Position numbers and translations under genes: made by a program | Source: Pannonibacter phragmitetus DSM 14782 | Lineage (GTDB): Bacteria > Pseudomonadota > Alphaproteobacteria > Rhizobiales > Stappiaceae | Length of the DNA: 64,000 bases | NCBI RefSeq assembly: GCF_000382365.1 | Contig: NZ_KB908218.1 | Location: forward strand, 186,001-250,000 | Direction: 5' to 3' | Part shown: positions 55,126-64,000 of the stretch, one piece after another | Layout of the letters: each line of letters opens with the position of its first letter | Numbering within the stretch: position 1 is the first letter of the stretch | The notes under the pieces: model-generated | What the model was told of the DNA's origin: nothing | What the model saw: only the letters and a program-made list of their open reading frames with translations | Databases searched by the model: none

Positions 55126-55248
55126 CGCGGGCAGGACGATCACGGCGGATTTGATCGCCCTTGATCACCGGGGCGGGTTGCCGCCGGGCCCGCTTTGCCC
55201 CACTCTAGGTCATTGCGGGGTTGAGGGCTGAACGCGGAGAGATACGGT

Positions 55249-57870
55249 TTGGCGGAACAGGGCCCAGTTGAGCGTGCTTTTCCATCCGGGCAGGAGATTG
55301 CCGTGACGGACAGTGACAGGCTGTCTCTTCCGCAGGATCTGACGCGGGCGGCGGTGGACAAGCGGCTCAAGGCCGTGGTCTGGCGCAGCCGCGTTGCGCT
55401 GTTCTGGGAACGGCTCTGGCCTGCACTCTATCTGCCCTTCATCATTCTTGCCCTGTTTGCCGGTCTCTCGCTGGTCGGGACCTGGCTTGTCGTGCCGGTC
55501 TGGCTGCGGCTTGTGCTGGTGGCTGCGCTGGCGGGGGCGTTTCTCTGGTCGCTGCGCCCGCTTCCCGGCTTGCGCTGGCCCCGCCGGCAGGAGGCTCTGC
55601 ACCGGGTGGAGCTGGTCAGCGGCCATTCCCACCGGCCCCTGACGGCCATCGAGGATGACCTGCCGCCCGGCAGTGCCAGCCCGGAAACGCTGGCCCTGTG
55701 GGAGATGCACAAGCGCCGCATGGCCGAAGCGCTGCGTTCCATGCGGTCCGGCCTTGCTCACCCGGAAGCCTTCCGCCGTGATCCCTATGCGCTGCGCGTG
55801 GTTGCCCTGATGCTGCTGGTGACCGGATTTGCGGTCACACAGGACGGCACGAGACTGAACCGGCTTGGCTCGGCCTTTACCTCGCCTTTGGACTTGCAGG
55901 AGGTTGCAAGCCGCATCGACGCTTGGGTGACGCCGCCGCTCTACACGGCCCGCGCGCCCATCTATCTGACCGGGGAGAGCGCTGCCCTGCGCGATCCTTC
56001 CGTGCCGCTGAAGGTTCCGGCCGGCAGCGTGCTGACCCTGCGGGCGCAGGGCACGTCCGGCCTTGCCATTTACAAGGATGGCGAGCCGGCCACTCCGGCG
56101 CAGGAGGAAGAGGCCGGGGCTGCGCAGAGCACCGGTGTTGAAGAGCAGCGCCTGACGCTTTCCGAAAGCGGTTCCTATGCGCTGCAGCAGGGCGGCGCCG
56201 TCATTGCCGCCTGGCCGTTTGACGTTCAGCCGGATCTGCCCCCCACCATCCGCCTGCTGGATGATCCGGAAGCCCAGCTCAGCGGTGCGCTGAAGCTCAG
56301 CTATCTGGCGCAGGACGACTACCGGGTGACCGGCGCAGAGGCACAGATCGAGCCCGCGCCGAAAGCGTCCGATAGCAATGAAGAACCGCGCCCGCTGGTC
56401 GAGGCGCCGCAGTTTCCCCTTTCCGTTCCGCCGCAGGCCCCCGGCTCGGCCAAGCCCGGCGAAACGATCCGCGATCTGACGTCTCATCCCTGGGCGGGTT
56501 CCGAGGTTCTGCTGACCCTGATTGCCCGCGATGAGGCGGGGCAGACGGGCACGTCGGAACCGATGGTCTTCACCTTGCCGCAGCGCCGCTTTTCCAAGCC
56601 GCTGGCCAAGGCCGTGGTGGAGCAGCGCCGGGATCTGGCGCTGGATGCCAACTCCCAGCTGCGGGTGATCGATGCTTTCGATGCGCTGCTGCTGGCGCCC
56701 GAGGCCTTTGACGTTGAGCCGCGCGTGCATCTGGGCCTTGCCTTCGCCTACCGCAATCTGGTGGCCGCCCGCAGCGACGAGCAGCTGAAGGAGCTGCTGC
56801 CGCTTCTTTGGGATCTGGCGCTGTCCATCGAAGATGGCGACCTCTCCATGGCCGAGCGGGCCCTGCGCGACGCGCAGGAGGCTTTGCGCAAGGCGCTGGA
56901 AGAGGGGGCATCCGACGAAGAGATTGCCCGTCTGACGCAGGAGCTGCGGCAGGCCTTGCAGGAATACATGCAGGCGCTGACCGAACAGCTGCGCCAGAAC
57001 CCGCAGGCCATGCAGCCGTTTAATCCCAATCAGCAGAGCCTGAGCACGCGCGATCTCGATGAGATGCTGAACCGGATCGAGGAGCTGGCACGCAGCGGCT
57101 CGCGCGATGCAGCCCGCGACCTTCTGGCGCAGATGCAGCGGATGATGGAGAACCTGCAGACGGGCCGCCCGCAGATGGCGCCTGATGGCCTCACCAACGA
57201 AATGATGGAGATGCTGAATCAGCTTGGCCAGATGATCCAGCGCCAGCAGGAGCTGATGGACCAGACCCACCGCTTCAACCAGCAGCAACCGCAGCAGGGC
57301 CAGAACGGTCAGAACGGCGAGCAGCAGCAGGGCGAAGGGGATCAGCAGGGCGGCCAGAATGGCGGGCAGGGCCAGCAGATGACCGAAGAGCAGCTGCGCA
57401 ACCTGCTCGATCAGCTGCAGCAGGGCCAGGGCGATCTGGCCCAGCAGCTGCAGCAGCTGATGGAGCAGATGGAGCGCAACGGCCTGTCGCAGAACGAGGG
57501 GCTGGGCGAGGCGGGCGACGCCATGGGACAGGCCCAGCGGTCTCTCGGGCAGGGGCAGGGCGATCAGGCGGTCGGCCAGCAGGGCGATGCCCTCGATGCA
57601 TTGCGCCGCGGCGCCCAGCAGCTGGGCGAGCAGATGATGGGCATGGGCGAAGGGCAGGGCATGAGCCAGCGTTCGCCTATGGATACGGACCCGCTTGGCC
57701 GTCCGCGCCGCAATCAGGGGCCGGATCTTGGCAGTCAGGTGAAGGTGCCGGACGAGATCGACGTGCAGCGCGCGCGCCGGATCCTGGAAGAACTGCGCCG
57801 CCGCTTCTCCGACCCGGCCCGGCCGAGGCTGGAACTCGACTATCTGGAGCGGCTGCTGCGCAGCTATTGA
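55249..57870 (+). CDS. TIGR02302-family membrane protein
   Basis: An 873-aa protein of a family nearly restricted to alphaproteobacteria (DUF4175). About residues 60-110 hold two close membrane segments and a third lies near 180; the rest is periplasmic or soluble. The region about 660-760 is extremely rich in Gln, Gly and Asn and continues into coiled-coil-like Gln/Met helices. The start is TTG 55249 with GGAGAG upstream; a GTG at 55303 is an alternative. It follows lysA, as in other Rhizobiales. Function unknown. Confidence 0.85.
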   Translation: MAEQGPVERAFPSGQEIAVTDSDRLSLPQDLTRAAVDKRLKAVVWRSRVALFWERLWPALYLPFIILALFAGLSLVGTWLVVPVWLRLVLVAALAGAFLWSLRPLPGLRWPRRQEALHRVELVSGHSHRPLTAIEDDLPPGSASPETLALWEMHKRRMAEALRSMRSGLAHPEAFRRDPYALRVVALMLLVTGFAVTQDGTRLNRLGSAFTSPLDLQEVASRIDAWVTPPLYTARAPIYLTGESAALRDPSVPLKVPAGSVLTLRAQGTSGLAIYKDGEPATPAQEEEAGAAQSTGVEEQRLTLSESGSYALQQGGAVIAAWPFDVQPDLPPTIRLLDDPEAQLSGALKLSYLAQDDYRVTGAEAQIEPAPKASDSNEEPRPLVEAPQFPLSVPPQAPGSAKPGETIRDLTSHPWAGSEVLLTLIARDEAGQTGTSEPMVFTLPQRRFSKPLAKAVVEQRRDLALDANSQLRVIDAFDALLLAPEAFDVEPRVHLGLAFAYRNLVAARSDEQLKELLPLLWDLALSIEDGDLSMAERALRDAQEALRKALEEGASDEEIARLTQELRQALQEYMQALTEQLRQNPQAMQPFNPNQQSLSTRDLDEMLNRIEELARSGSRDAARDLLAQMQRMMENLQTGRPQMAPDGLTNEMMEMLNQLGQMIQRQQELMDQTHRFNQQQPQQGQNGQNGEQQQGEGDQQGGQNGGQGQQMTEEQLRNLLDQLQQGQGDLAQQLQQLMEQMERNGLSQNEGLGEAGDAMGQAQRSLGQGQGDQAVGQQGDALDALRRGAQQLGEQMMGMGEGQGMSQRSPMDTDPLGRPRRNQGPDLGSQVKVPDEIDVQRARRILEELRRRFSDPARPRLELDYLERLLRSY

Positions 57871-57920
57871 CGGGTGCCGGGGGGTGGTGGATTTGCACCC
57901 CGGTTGTTCAGCCCGGTTCC

Positions 57921-58808
57921 TCAGCCTGCAGCGCGTTTGAAGATCATGTCCTTTGCCGCGATGACCGCGCCGATGGTGATCAGAATGCAGGCTGCGCCGA
58001 CGATCCAGGTGAAGGTGCCGAAGCCGAAGGCGATGAGCAGCAGCGTGGAGAGGAGCGGGGCCGAATAGGCGGCCGCCCCCAGAACCTGAATGTCGCCGCG
58101 CTTGACGCCGATATCCCAGGTGAAGAAGGCAAGGCCGACCGGCAGCAGGCCAAGCGCCACGACGCTGGCCCATTCCACCGTGCCGGACGGCCAGACGGTG
58201 TCTTCCAGCACCAGATGGCAGACAGCCGAAAGCAGCGCCGTCATCAGGCAGAAGCCGGCCACAGCTTCCGTCGGTACCTCGCCCATGCGGCGGGAGAGCA
58301 CCGAATAGGTGGACCAGAACAGGGAAGAGGCGACCGCCGCGCCATAACCAAGGGCAAAGGCGGGATCAAGGCTGAGGCCCTCTCCCTTGCTGACCAGCAG
58401 CGCCGCGCCGCCAAGGCCGAGCACGGTCCCCAGGACGTGATGCAGCTTCAGCTTCTCGCCCGGCAGCAGGGCGGAAAACACCACGATCAGCAGCGGCCAG
58501 GTGTAGTTGATGAGATTGGCATCGACCGGTGGCGCGTTGCGGATCGCGGTGAAATAGAAGAAGTGAAAGCCGAACAGCCCCACAGTGCCGAAGGCCCAGA
58601 CCTTCAGCGGCTGGCGCAGGGCGGACAGTTTACCGCGAAAGGCGAGCCACAGGCAGGCGAGAAGACCCGACAGACCGAAGCAGAGCGCATTGAGCAGGAA
58701 CGGCGGCACCGCGCCGGACCCGGCACCGAAGACGCCAAGAGTGGCCCACATGAGCACGGCCGTGAGGCCAATGAGTGTGGCGCGGAAGCGGGCGGCTTGG
58801 TCGGTCAT
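57921..58808 (-). CDS. EamA/DMT-family membrane transporter
   Basis: A 295-aa drug/metabolite transporter with about ten hydrophobic segments in two EamA repeats. Conserved LINYTWPLLIVVFSALLPGEKL in the first repeat is the usual signature of YddG-like exporters. The start at 58808 (MTDQAARFR) is chosen because hydrophobicity starts there and AGGA is close; the open frame upstream is not homologous. It is leftward, converging on the TIGR02302 gene. Substrate unknown; amino-acid export is plausible. Confidence 0.88.
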   Translation of the reverse strand: MTDQAARFRATLIGLTAVLMWATLGVFGAGSGAVPPFLLNALCFGLSGLLACLWLAFRGKLSALRQPLKVWAFGTVGLFGFHFFYFTAIRNAPPVDANLINYTWPLLIVVFSALLPGEKLKLHHVLGTVLGLGGAALLVSKGEGLSLDPAFALGYGAAVASSLFWSTYSVLSRRMGEVPTEAVAGFCLMTALLSAVCHLVLEDTVWPSGTVEWASVVALGLLPVGLAFFTWDIGVKRGDIQVLGAAAYSAPLLSTLLLIAFGFGTFTWIVGAACILITIGAVIAAKDMIFKRAAG

Positions 58809-59039
58809 GGCATCCTGAGGAAATGGTGCGGCGGGTCTGGCCATGACAGAAATGCATAGTCCTTGAGGTGGCGCAAGGACAGGCATGCCTCATCTGCGTG
58901 CATTGTGCAGCTGTAACAGCTTTAGCAAGGCTCAAGCGCCCATGGGCTGGTTATGCCGCCTCATCAGGTGCTTGATCGTCCCGCCGGTTCGGGACATGTT
59001 GCGCATGTAACGATGATCCGATCCATAGCGGAGACCGAA

Positions 59040-59501
59040 TTGACCAAGCTCGACATCAAGGCTCTTGGCCCCGACGATGCCCTGCACCTTGCGCCCCTGA
59101 TTGCTGAAAATGCCCAGGCCCTCAAGCGCGGCGCCCCGCGCCGTCCGGACCAGTTCTATGCCGAACGCATTCTGGGTGACCGCTCCGCCGAAGTGATCGG
59201 CGCCTTCGTGGACGGGCAGCTCGTCGGTTTTGCGGTCTTCTTCGATCTGCCGGAACTGATCACGGGCCTGCGCTCCGGCCAGATGGACCACATCTACGTG
59301 CGCCCGGAATTCCGCCAGAAGGGTATTGCCCGCAAGATGATCCAGGCTCTTGTCACCGAGGGCCAGAGCCGCGGCTGGCTGCAACTGCGCTGGATCGTGC
59401 CGAGCAAGAACGCCCCGGCACTGGCGCTCTATGACCAGATCGCCGAACCCGATCACCACAAGAGCTACATCATCCCCATTGACCGGCTGGCTTCGGCCTG
59501 A
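59040..59501 (+). CDS. GNAT-family N-acetyltransferase
   Basis: A 153-aa acetyltransferase: motif A is MDHIYVRPEFRQKGIARKMI, and the C-terminal segment SKNAPALALYDQIAEPDHHKSY closes the fold. The TTG at 59040 is chosen because GGAGA lies 6 bases upstream; ATG codons at 59013 and 58953 in the same frame lack a ribosome site. Substrate unknown. It diverges from the DMT gene. Confidence 0.85.
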   Translation: MTKLDIKALGPDDALHLAPLIAENAQALKRGAPRRPDQFYAERILGDRSAEVIGAFVDGQLVGFAVFFDLPELITGLRSGQMDHIYVRPEFRQKGIARKMIQALVTEGQSRGWLQLRWIVPSKNAPALALYDQIAEPDHHKSYIIPIDRLASA

Positions 59502-59762
59502 CGCAGCTTGCGGCGAAGCGCCCCGGGTGTTGCATGCCAGATCCGGGGCAGCGTTGCCGAAGTTTGGCCGGAGATTAGCCCCAGACGCGCTTGCCCCTCC
59601 CTTTTTTTCGTCATGCCATGACTTGATCATGGCATCCATTCCCTTTCCGCACGTCAGCGCAGAAGCCAGATGACAGGCATCGGCATGGATGCCATGGGCG
59701 GAGCCATGGCATGACGAATGCGGTGGGGTCTGACGCGGTCAAAGCGACCGGAGGTTTCCCCC
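59502..59762. other. Intergenic region GNAT / DUF2125
   Basis: 261 bp between convergent genes, occupied mainly by a 112-bp inverted-repeat element (listed separately). No gene or clear terminator was seen. Confidence 0.5.
59607..59718. repeat. 112-bp inverted-repeat intergenic element
   Basis: Outer arms of 14 bp (59607-59620 TTCGTCATGCCATG with 59705-59718) and inner arms of 12 bp (59628-59639 CATGGCATCCAT with 59685-59696) match exactly; the 7-8 bases between them differ. The 45-bp loop is unique. It has MITE-like symmetry but no transposase and no proven target duplication. Confidence 0.65.
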
Positions 59763-60788
59763 TCAATACACCGGGTCGATCTGCGCGAAGGGCAGGATGC
59801 CGATGCGGGCGGAGCCGTTGGTGAGCTGCACCTTTGCTTCCACCGCAGCCTTTCCATCCACCTGCGTTGCCTTGCCGAAGCTGATGACTGCACCCTGCAG
59901 CGCTTCGGGGAAGCCGGAATCGGACGGGAAGAAGGGCGCAAGAACGGCCTTGATGCCATCGGGTTCCACCGCTGTCAGCGGCAGCTCCCCGGACAGGGTG
60001 CCGTTGGTTTCCAGCCGGATCTGACCGGTGGTGCTGAGGCGGGTGCCTCCGGAGTTGAGCTCCAGCGAGGTCACCGTCAGAGCCGGACGCCCGTCCGTGC
60101 TGGCAAAAAGGGTCTGCGGCACGGTGCCGGACAGCAGCGGCGCGCCGCCGGAAATCTGGCCGATGAAGCTGCCGTCACCGGGCTGGTCCTCCGCCGCCAC
60201 CTTCAGGCCCTTGAAGCTGACGGCCAGATCCAGATCGTCCGGCTGTGCCGGGTTGGGCCGCAGGTGCAATTCGCCGCCCGCCAGAGACACTTCACCTGCA
60301 TCGGGGTTCTCGGACGCAAAGAAACGGGGTGCCGCGATCACTGCATCCAGCTGGCGCAGGCTTGTGCCGCTGAAGCGCAGGCTGGCACGCAGGCTCTCCC
60401 AGGCGCCTTCCTGGATCGGGCCGTCGCCGGGCGCAAAGGAAGCCATCGGGCTGTCCGCCTCGATGATCATGTGCTGCGGATTATAGGCGAGCGCGACAGC
60501 GCGCAGCTCGGCGACACTGACGAAATGGCCCACCGGCGTGCGCAGGGCAAAGTCCTTGCAGGTCAGCTCGAACCGGAACGGATAACCGCCAAGGCCGCGC
60601 TCGCTGCAGGCAATCTCGAAGCCCATGGCCGCTGCATTCTGCAAGGTGGCATCAATCTGGCTGTTGACGAAGCTGCGGGCCGCAACCCATGCCGCGCTCC
60701 ATCCGCCGGCCACAAGCATCACGGCTCCGGCGAGATAGATGAACTTGCGGCTGGAGGATTTGCGCGGCGCGGAAGTCGTTTCGGTCAT
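59763..60788 (-). CDS. DUF2125 protein
   Basis: A 341-aa protein with an N-terminal membrane anchor (about residues 17-35) after a basic stretch RKSSSRK, the rest predicted periplasmic beta-rich. The pattern SERGLGGYPFRFELTC and repeated FEL/GxL segments match DUF2125, an alphaproteobacterial family of unknown function. AGAGGACAG precedes ATG 60788. It diverges from ChaC. Related in layout to AsmA-like outer-membrane biogenesis proteins, but that is only a suggestion. Confidence 0.85.
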   Translation of the reverse strand: MTETTSAPRKSSSRKFIYLAGAVMLVAGGWSAAWVAARSFVNSQIDATLQNAAAMGFEIACSERGLGGYPFRFELTCKDFALRTPVGHFVSVAELRAVALAYNPQHMIIEADSPMASFAPGDGPIQEGAWESLRASLRFSGTSLRQLDAVIAAPRFFASENPDAGEVSLAGGELHLRPNPAQPDDLDLAVSFKGLKVAAEDQPGDGSFIGQISGGAPLLSGTVPQTLFASTDGRPALTVTSLELNSGGTRLSTTGQIRLETNGTLSGELPLTAVEPDGIKAVLAPFFPSDSGFPEALQGAVISFGKATQVDGKAAVEAKVQLTNGSARIGILPFAQIDPVY

Positions 60789-60891
60789 GTCTGTCCTCTG
60801 GTGCCGCAGTCCACTTGCTGCACGGCCATTGAAACTTGCCCGGCGCATTGCTAAGTGCGCGGCTCAGGCGAAACAAGGTATCGTGACCGAT

Positions 60892-61407
60892 ATGGGCGAT
60901 TTGTGGGTTTTTGGCTACGGCTCTCTCATCTGGAAGCCCGGTTTCCCGTTCGAGGAGAAGCGTCCGGCGCTGCTGCACGGTGCCCACCGCTCGCTCTGCG
61001 TCTATTCCTGGGTGCACAGGGGCACGCCGGAGCGGCCCGGCCTCGTCTTCGGGCTGGACCGGGGCGGCGCCTGCCGGGGCATGGCCTTCCGCGTCCGGGA
61101 ACAGGACCGGGACGGCACGATCGAATATCTGCGCGCCCGCGAACAGGCGACCATGGTCTATCTGGAAGCCCTGCGCCCGGTCCGCTTTGCCGATGGCACC
61201 AATGCCACTGCACTCACCTATCTAGTTGACCGGCAGCACCCGCAATATGCGGGCGTGCTGCCGCTGGAGCGTCAGCTGGAGCTGGTGGAAGGGGCTGTGG
61301 GCCAGTCCGGCGCCAATCCGGAATATGTGCTGAACACGGCGAGCCATCTGGAAGAGCTGGGCATCCATGATGCCCGCGTCTCCTGGCTGGCCCAGCGGCT
61401 GAAGTAA
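60892..61407 (+). CDS. Gamma-glutamylcyclotransferase, ChaC type
   Basis: Degrades glutathione to 5-oxoproline and Cys-Gly. It has 171 aa. The YGSLIW substrate loop is at 9-14, and the catalytic glutamate is within YLRAREQ. The ATG at 60892 is favoured; a GTG three codons upstream is close to AAGG and possible. Complete active site. It stands between DUF2125 and the PlsC-like gene, converging on the latter with a 31-bp gap. Confidence 0.9.
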   Translation: MGDLWVFGYGSLIWKPGFPFEEKRPALLHGAHRSLCVYSWVHRGTPERPGLVFGLDRGGACRGMAFRVREQDRDGTIEYLRAREQATMVYLEALRPVRFADGTNATALTYLVDRQHPQYAGVLPLERQLELVEGAVGQSGANPEYVLNTASHLEELGIHDARVSWLAQRLK

Positions 61408-61438
61408 ATGTCCTGAGCCAGACGGGGCTTCCCCCTGA

Positions 61439-62206
61439 TCAGGCCCCGCGCGGCGCAATGCCAGCCAGCACCGGAGACGGGCGCTGCGCCTGCCGGGCTT
61501 CCTCGATCAGCCGGTCTGAAGCAGCTTCGATCTGCCCGGTCATGGTCTCGAAGAAGACTGCAGACTCTAGCCCCGGCTCGATGACGGGCAGGAACTCCAC
61601 CACCACCGTGCCCGGATGGATCAGAAAGCCCTTGCGCGGCCAGTAAAGCCCTGCATTGAGCGCCACCGGCAGCACCGGGCAGGCCAGATCCCGGTAGAGA
61701 TGGGAAATGCCGTATTTGTAGGACGGTTCGGCACCGGCCGGACGGCGCGTGCCTTCCGGGAAGATGAGGATCTGGCGGCCTTCGCCAATCGCCTCGCGCG
61801 CCGCTGCCATCATGGCGGCGAGTGCCGCAGAGCGCTTGCCCCGGTTGATGGGGATCTGCTTCATCTTGGCCGTGTACCAGCCGAAGATCGGGATCCAGCG
61901 CAGCTCGCGCTTCAGAATGTAGGTCGGGTCCGGAAAGAACGGGATGAGAGCGAAGGTTTCCCAGGCGGACTGATGCTTGGATGCCACCAGAAAGCCGCCC
62001 TGCGGGATGTTCTCAACGCCCCGGTACTCCACCTTGAGCCCGGCGATCCAGCGCAGCAGCGCCAGATTGACCTTCGCCCAGACTGGCACCACCACCCAGG
62101 CGATCCGGCGCGGGGCCAGAAAGACGAAGGGGCTGTAGACCACCATCTGGACCAGTGTCAGCAGATAGAAGGCAATCTGGAAGAGAAGCGAGCGCAGATA
62201 GATCAT
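61439..62206 (-). CDS. plsC: 1-acylglycerol-3-phosphate acyltransferase (PlsC family)
   Basis: Membrane acyltransferase that makes phosphatidic acid. It has 255 aa with N-terminal hydrophobic segments. The catalytic motif is KHQSAWE (77-83), H-X4-E in place of the usual H-X4-D, and FPEGTR is at 149-154; GKRSAAL and the later PVLPVAL motifs are present. The glutamate variant occurs in an alphaproteobacterial subgroup. It lies 72 bp from the next upstream gene (YdcF-like), same direction. Confidence 0.9.
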   Translation of the reverse strand: MIYLRSLLFQIAFYLLTLVQMVVYSPFVFLAPRRIAWVVVPVWAKVNLALLRWIAGLKVEYRGVENIPQGGFLVASKHQSAWETFALIPFFPDPTYILKRELRWIPIFGWYTAKMKQIPINRGKRSAALAAMMAAAREAIGEGRQILIFPEGTRRPAGAEPSYKYGISHLYRDLACPVLPVALNAGLYWPRKGFLIHPGTVVVEFLPVIEPGLESAVFFETMTGQIEAASDRLIEEARQAQRPSPVLAGIAPRGA

Positions 62207-62278
62207 CAGGAAACCGGACTGGAGACAGGAACGGGCTGGAAGCCGGGCAGACTGAGCGGTGCGGCCGGGTTCAGGCCC

Positions 62279-63103
62279 TCAGCCCGCAGCCGAGACACCC
62301 AGCGTGCTCACCCGCAGCCGCGCGAGGGTATACTTCACAAATTCCCTCAGGAGAAGCCGTAAGGTCCGCGGCTCCGCGTACCATCGCTCCACATTGAAGT
62401 CGCCCGCGAACACCGGATAGGGAATGACCACCAGATCCGGCATGACTGCGTTCAGCTCCATCTCGGCACGCGGCATGTGATAGGCGCTGGTGACGAGCAT
62501 GAGCGAGGCATAGCCGTTCGTCTTGGCCCAGATGGCGGCCTCTGTAGCATTGCCAATGGTGTTGAGGGCCTTTTTGTCGAGGTCGATGCAGCAGTTGAAG
62601 AGGTCCCGTTCGGCCTCCGTGCGCAGCCGCAGCTGGCGTGCGGTGGTGGCCGGATAGACGCCGGAGATGAGCAGGCGCTGGGCGCGGCCCTGCTGCAGAA
62701 GCTGGACGGCGGTCTCGATCCGCTCCTGGCCGCCGGTCAGCACCACGATGGCATCGGCGCGCGGGTCTTCCGGCTGATCGATGGTGACGACATCGACGGT
62801 GAAGCGGATGAAGGATATGAGCAGCCACAGACACACGAGCGCTGCTGCAATCCCCAGTGCCTTCAGCGCCAGCCTGCGCTTGTAGCCCCGGCGGCGCGGC
62901 GGCAGAGCCTGCGGCACGGGTTCTGGCTGCTGCTCTGCCTGTTCCCCTGCCGGCTGTCCTGCTTCTGGCGCAAGGGTCTGATCTGGCTCGTGACTTGTCC
63001 GTTCCCCAGCCGCAGCCAGCAAAGCCTTAGCCCGCACACGGTCCTCCGGGGCCGGTGCAGGGGCGGCGGCATCAGGCTGTTTGTCCGAAGGCGCAGGTTT
63101 CAT
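62279..63103 (-). CDS. YdcF-like membrane protein (DUF218)
   Basis: A 274-aa protein: a low-complexity Ala/Pro/Glu N terminus of about 65 residues, a basic stretch, one membrane segment (about 83-102), then a DUF218 domain containing ADAIVVLTGGQERI, RLLISGV and a central NTIGNATEAAIWA. DUF218/SanA-like proteins bind nucleotides or affect envelope; exact function unknown. The start is 63103, with a TTG at 63124 as alternative. It probably forms an operon with ftsX and the PlsC gene. Confidence 0.85.
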   Translation of the reverse strand: MKPAPSDKQPDAAAPAPAPEDRVRAKALLAAAGERTSHEPDQTLAPEAGQPAGEQAEQQPEPVPQALPPRRRGYKRRLALKALGIAAALVCLWLLISFIRFTVDVVTIDQPEDPRADAIVVLTGGQERIETAVQLLQQGRAQRLLISGVYPATTARQLRLRTEAERDLFNCCIDLDKKALNTIGNATEAAIWAKTNGYASLMLVTSAYHMPRAEMELNAVMPDLVVIPYPVFAGDFNVERWYAEPRTLRLLLREFVKYTLARLRVSTLGVSAAG

Positions 63104-63153
63104 CGTGCGAAGATTATAGACCAATTCCGCTGTTTCTTGGATGGATGTTGCAG

Positions 63154-64000
63154 CTAGTCGATTTTGGCAAGGTGGGATTTGACCGCAAGGCCGGAAGTCA
63201 GCGCCGTCAGCACGGCGACGATGAAGACAATGCCGACCACTCCGAAGTAGCCCGGTGTGCCGACTGCCACGGAGCCGAACAGCGCCGACATCTGGTCAGC
63301 ACCGGCCATGCCGGACGTTTGCCGGGTGAAGACTTCCAGCAGAATGAAGCAGAAGGAAGCGGCAAGCCCGCCGGCTATTCCTCCCTTGAGACCCAGCACA
63401 AGGAAGTGGCGCTGGAACTCGCGGGCAATGAAGCCGTCACTTGCACCGACGAAATGCAGCACGGACACAACGTCGCGGTTTCCGGCCATGGCCGCACGGG
63501 TGGCGAAGATCACGCTGAGCACCATGGAAAACAGCACCAGCGCCAGGATTCCGAAGCCCCCGGCCACCACAGCCCCGGCCATGGCGGCAAGGCGGGAGGT
63601 CCAGATGCTGTGATCATCAAGGCTGGCGCCGCGCACGTTCTGTTCGATCGACTGCTTCAGCGCCGGAAGATCCAGCTCCTGCGGATTGCTGACCGTCACT
63701 TGGATCAGGCGCGGCACGGGCAGCGTTTCGAGGTCAAGGCCGGCGCCGAGCCAGGGCTGCAGCAGCTGGCGGGTTTCCTCATCCGACAGCGCGCGCACCG
63801 TGCCGATGCCGGGAAACTCCTGCGTCAGCGCCACGGCCTTGTCGATCTCGCGCAGCATGTCGACCCCGTCGGCGGGGCGGATCTGCACGGTCACCTCCCG
63901 CACGAGGTCATTGCTCCAGTCATTCGCCGCTTCCCATACGACAGAGACGGAGCCGACGGTGAGGCAGGCCAGAAAACTCATGATGGCGACGACGAGCGTC
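63154..64000 (-). CDS. ftsX: Cell-division ABC permease FtsX, 5-prime end missing
   Basis: Permease of the FtsEX complex that activates septal peptidoglycan hydrolases. About 282 residues are in the window; the frame is open to the right edge, so the N terminus (and ftsE, expected upstream) lies outside. The visible part shows the periplasmic domain with LVREVTVQIRP, then the helices with VVSVLHFVGASDGFIAREFQRHF and a C-terminal LTALTSGLAVKSHL. Family assignment by these motifs. The YdcF-like gene follows. Confidence 0.92.
   Translation of the reverse strand, partial: TLVVAIMSFLACLTVGSVSVVWEAANDWSNDLVREVTVQIRPADGVDMLREIDKAVALTQEFPGIGTVRALSDEETRQLLQPWLGAGLDLETLPVPRLIQVTVSNPQELDLPALKQSIEQNVRGASLDDHSIWTSRLAAMAGAVVAGGFGILALVLFSMVLSVIFATRAAMAGNRDVVSVLHFVGASDGFIAREFQRHFLVLGLKGGIAGGLAASFCFILLEVFTRQTSGMAGADQMSALFGSVAVGTPGYFGVVGIVFIVAVLTALTSGLAVKSHLAKID

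Noticed and set aside
55210-58173. 987-codon open frame antisense to the TIGR02302 gene
   Set aside because: Translation is His/Arg/Gln/Leu low complexity, mirroring the Gln-rich repeats of the real gene; no homologous motif.

Overview
The window is a GC-rich, gene-dense bacterial chromosome segment from an alphaproteobacterium, most likely order Hyphomicrobiales (Rhizobiales). A Stappia/Pannonibacter-like host is my guess from gene order and protein flavour, not a demonstrated assignment. Evidence for the group: the PPDK-regulator / hemE divergence, the rho-mnmE-mnmG-rsmG-parA-parB block, ubiquinone-type UbiH, the lptE-holA pair, DUF2125 and TIGR02302 proteins, a B. japonicum-like TlpA, and several TTAA-N7-TTAA CtrA-type boxes. 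No rRNA, tRNA, CRISPR array, insertion sequence or prophage was seen.

Replication/segregation region (1-12.6 kb): aroE (partial), maf and the PPDK regulatory protein read left; hemE, hemJ, rho, a GNAT gene, mnmE, mnmG, rsmG, parA and parB read right. The 433-bp gap between the PPDK regulator and hemE has DnaA-box-like 9-mers, AT-rich tracts and a perfect CtrA box inside an inverted repeat, and corresponds to the Caulobacter origin position: I propose it is oriC. Seven parS-like sites lie 4-8 kb away, five in one 176-bp cluster before mnmG.

Housekeeping (12.6-31.5 kb): holA-lptE-leuS (left), yggS and acs, an orphan TadG-like von Willebrand protein, an HNH nuclease, leuC, the ffh-chorismate mutase-rpsP-rimM-trmD-rplS ribosome/SRP block, a VOC protein and a TrkH K+ transporter.

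Urease cluster (31.5-37.8 kb, leftward): ureD, ureA, ureB, ureC, a glutathione-S-transferase-like gene, ureE, ureF, ureG, mostly coupled by 4-bp overlaps. A pair of inverted 50-bp structured repeats separates ureA from ureB. UreE has a very long His-rich tail, and a His-rich CobW-type GTPase follows nearby next to a D,D-carboxypeptidase.

Metabolic region (40.7-50.1 kb): acyl-CoA thioesterase, UbiH-type hydroxylase, SDR, a small HIG1-like membrane protein, cobalamin adenosyltransferase, rhomboid protease, etfBA, 3-hydroxybutyryl-CoA dehydrogenase and an AMP-forming acyl-CoA ligase.

The least explained stretch is 50.1-51.3 kb. Three small proteins (66, 81 and 74 aa) share the exact C-terminal pattern G-x-x-[VI]-D-[VI]-T-[VA]; the first resembles YjfB-type putative motility proteins, and two perfect CtrA boxes lie in front of them. 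This is my best candidate for an undescribed small system. The right end holds tlpA, argH, an LptM-like 51-aa lipoprotein, lysA, a TIGR02302 protein, a DMT exporter, a GNAT protein, DUF2125, ChaC, PlsC, YdcF-like and ftsX (partial).
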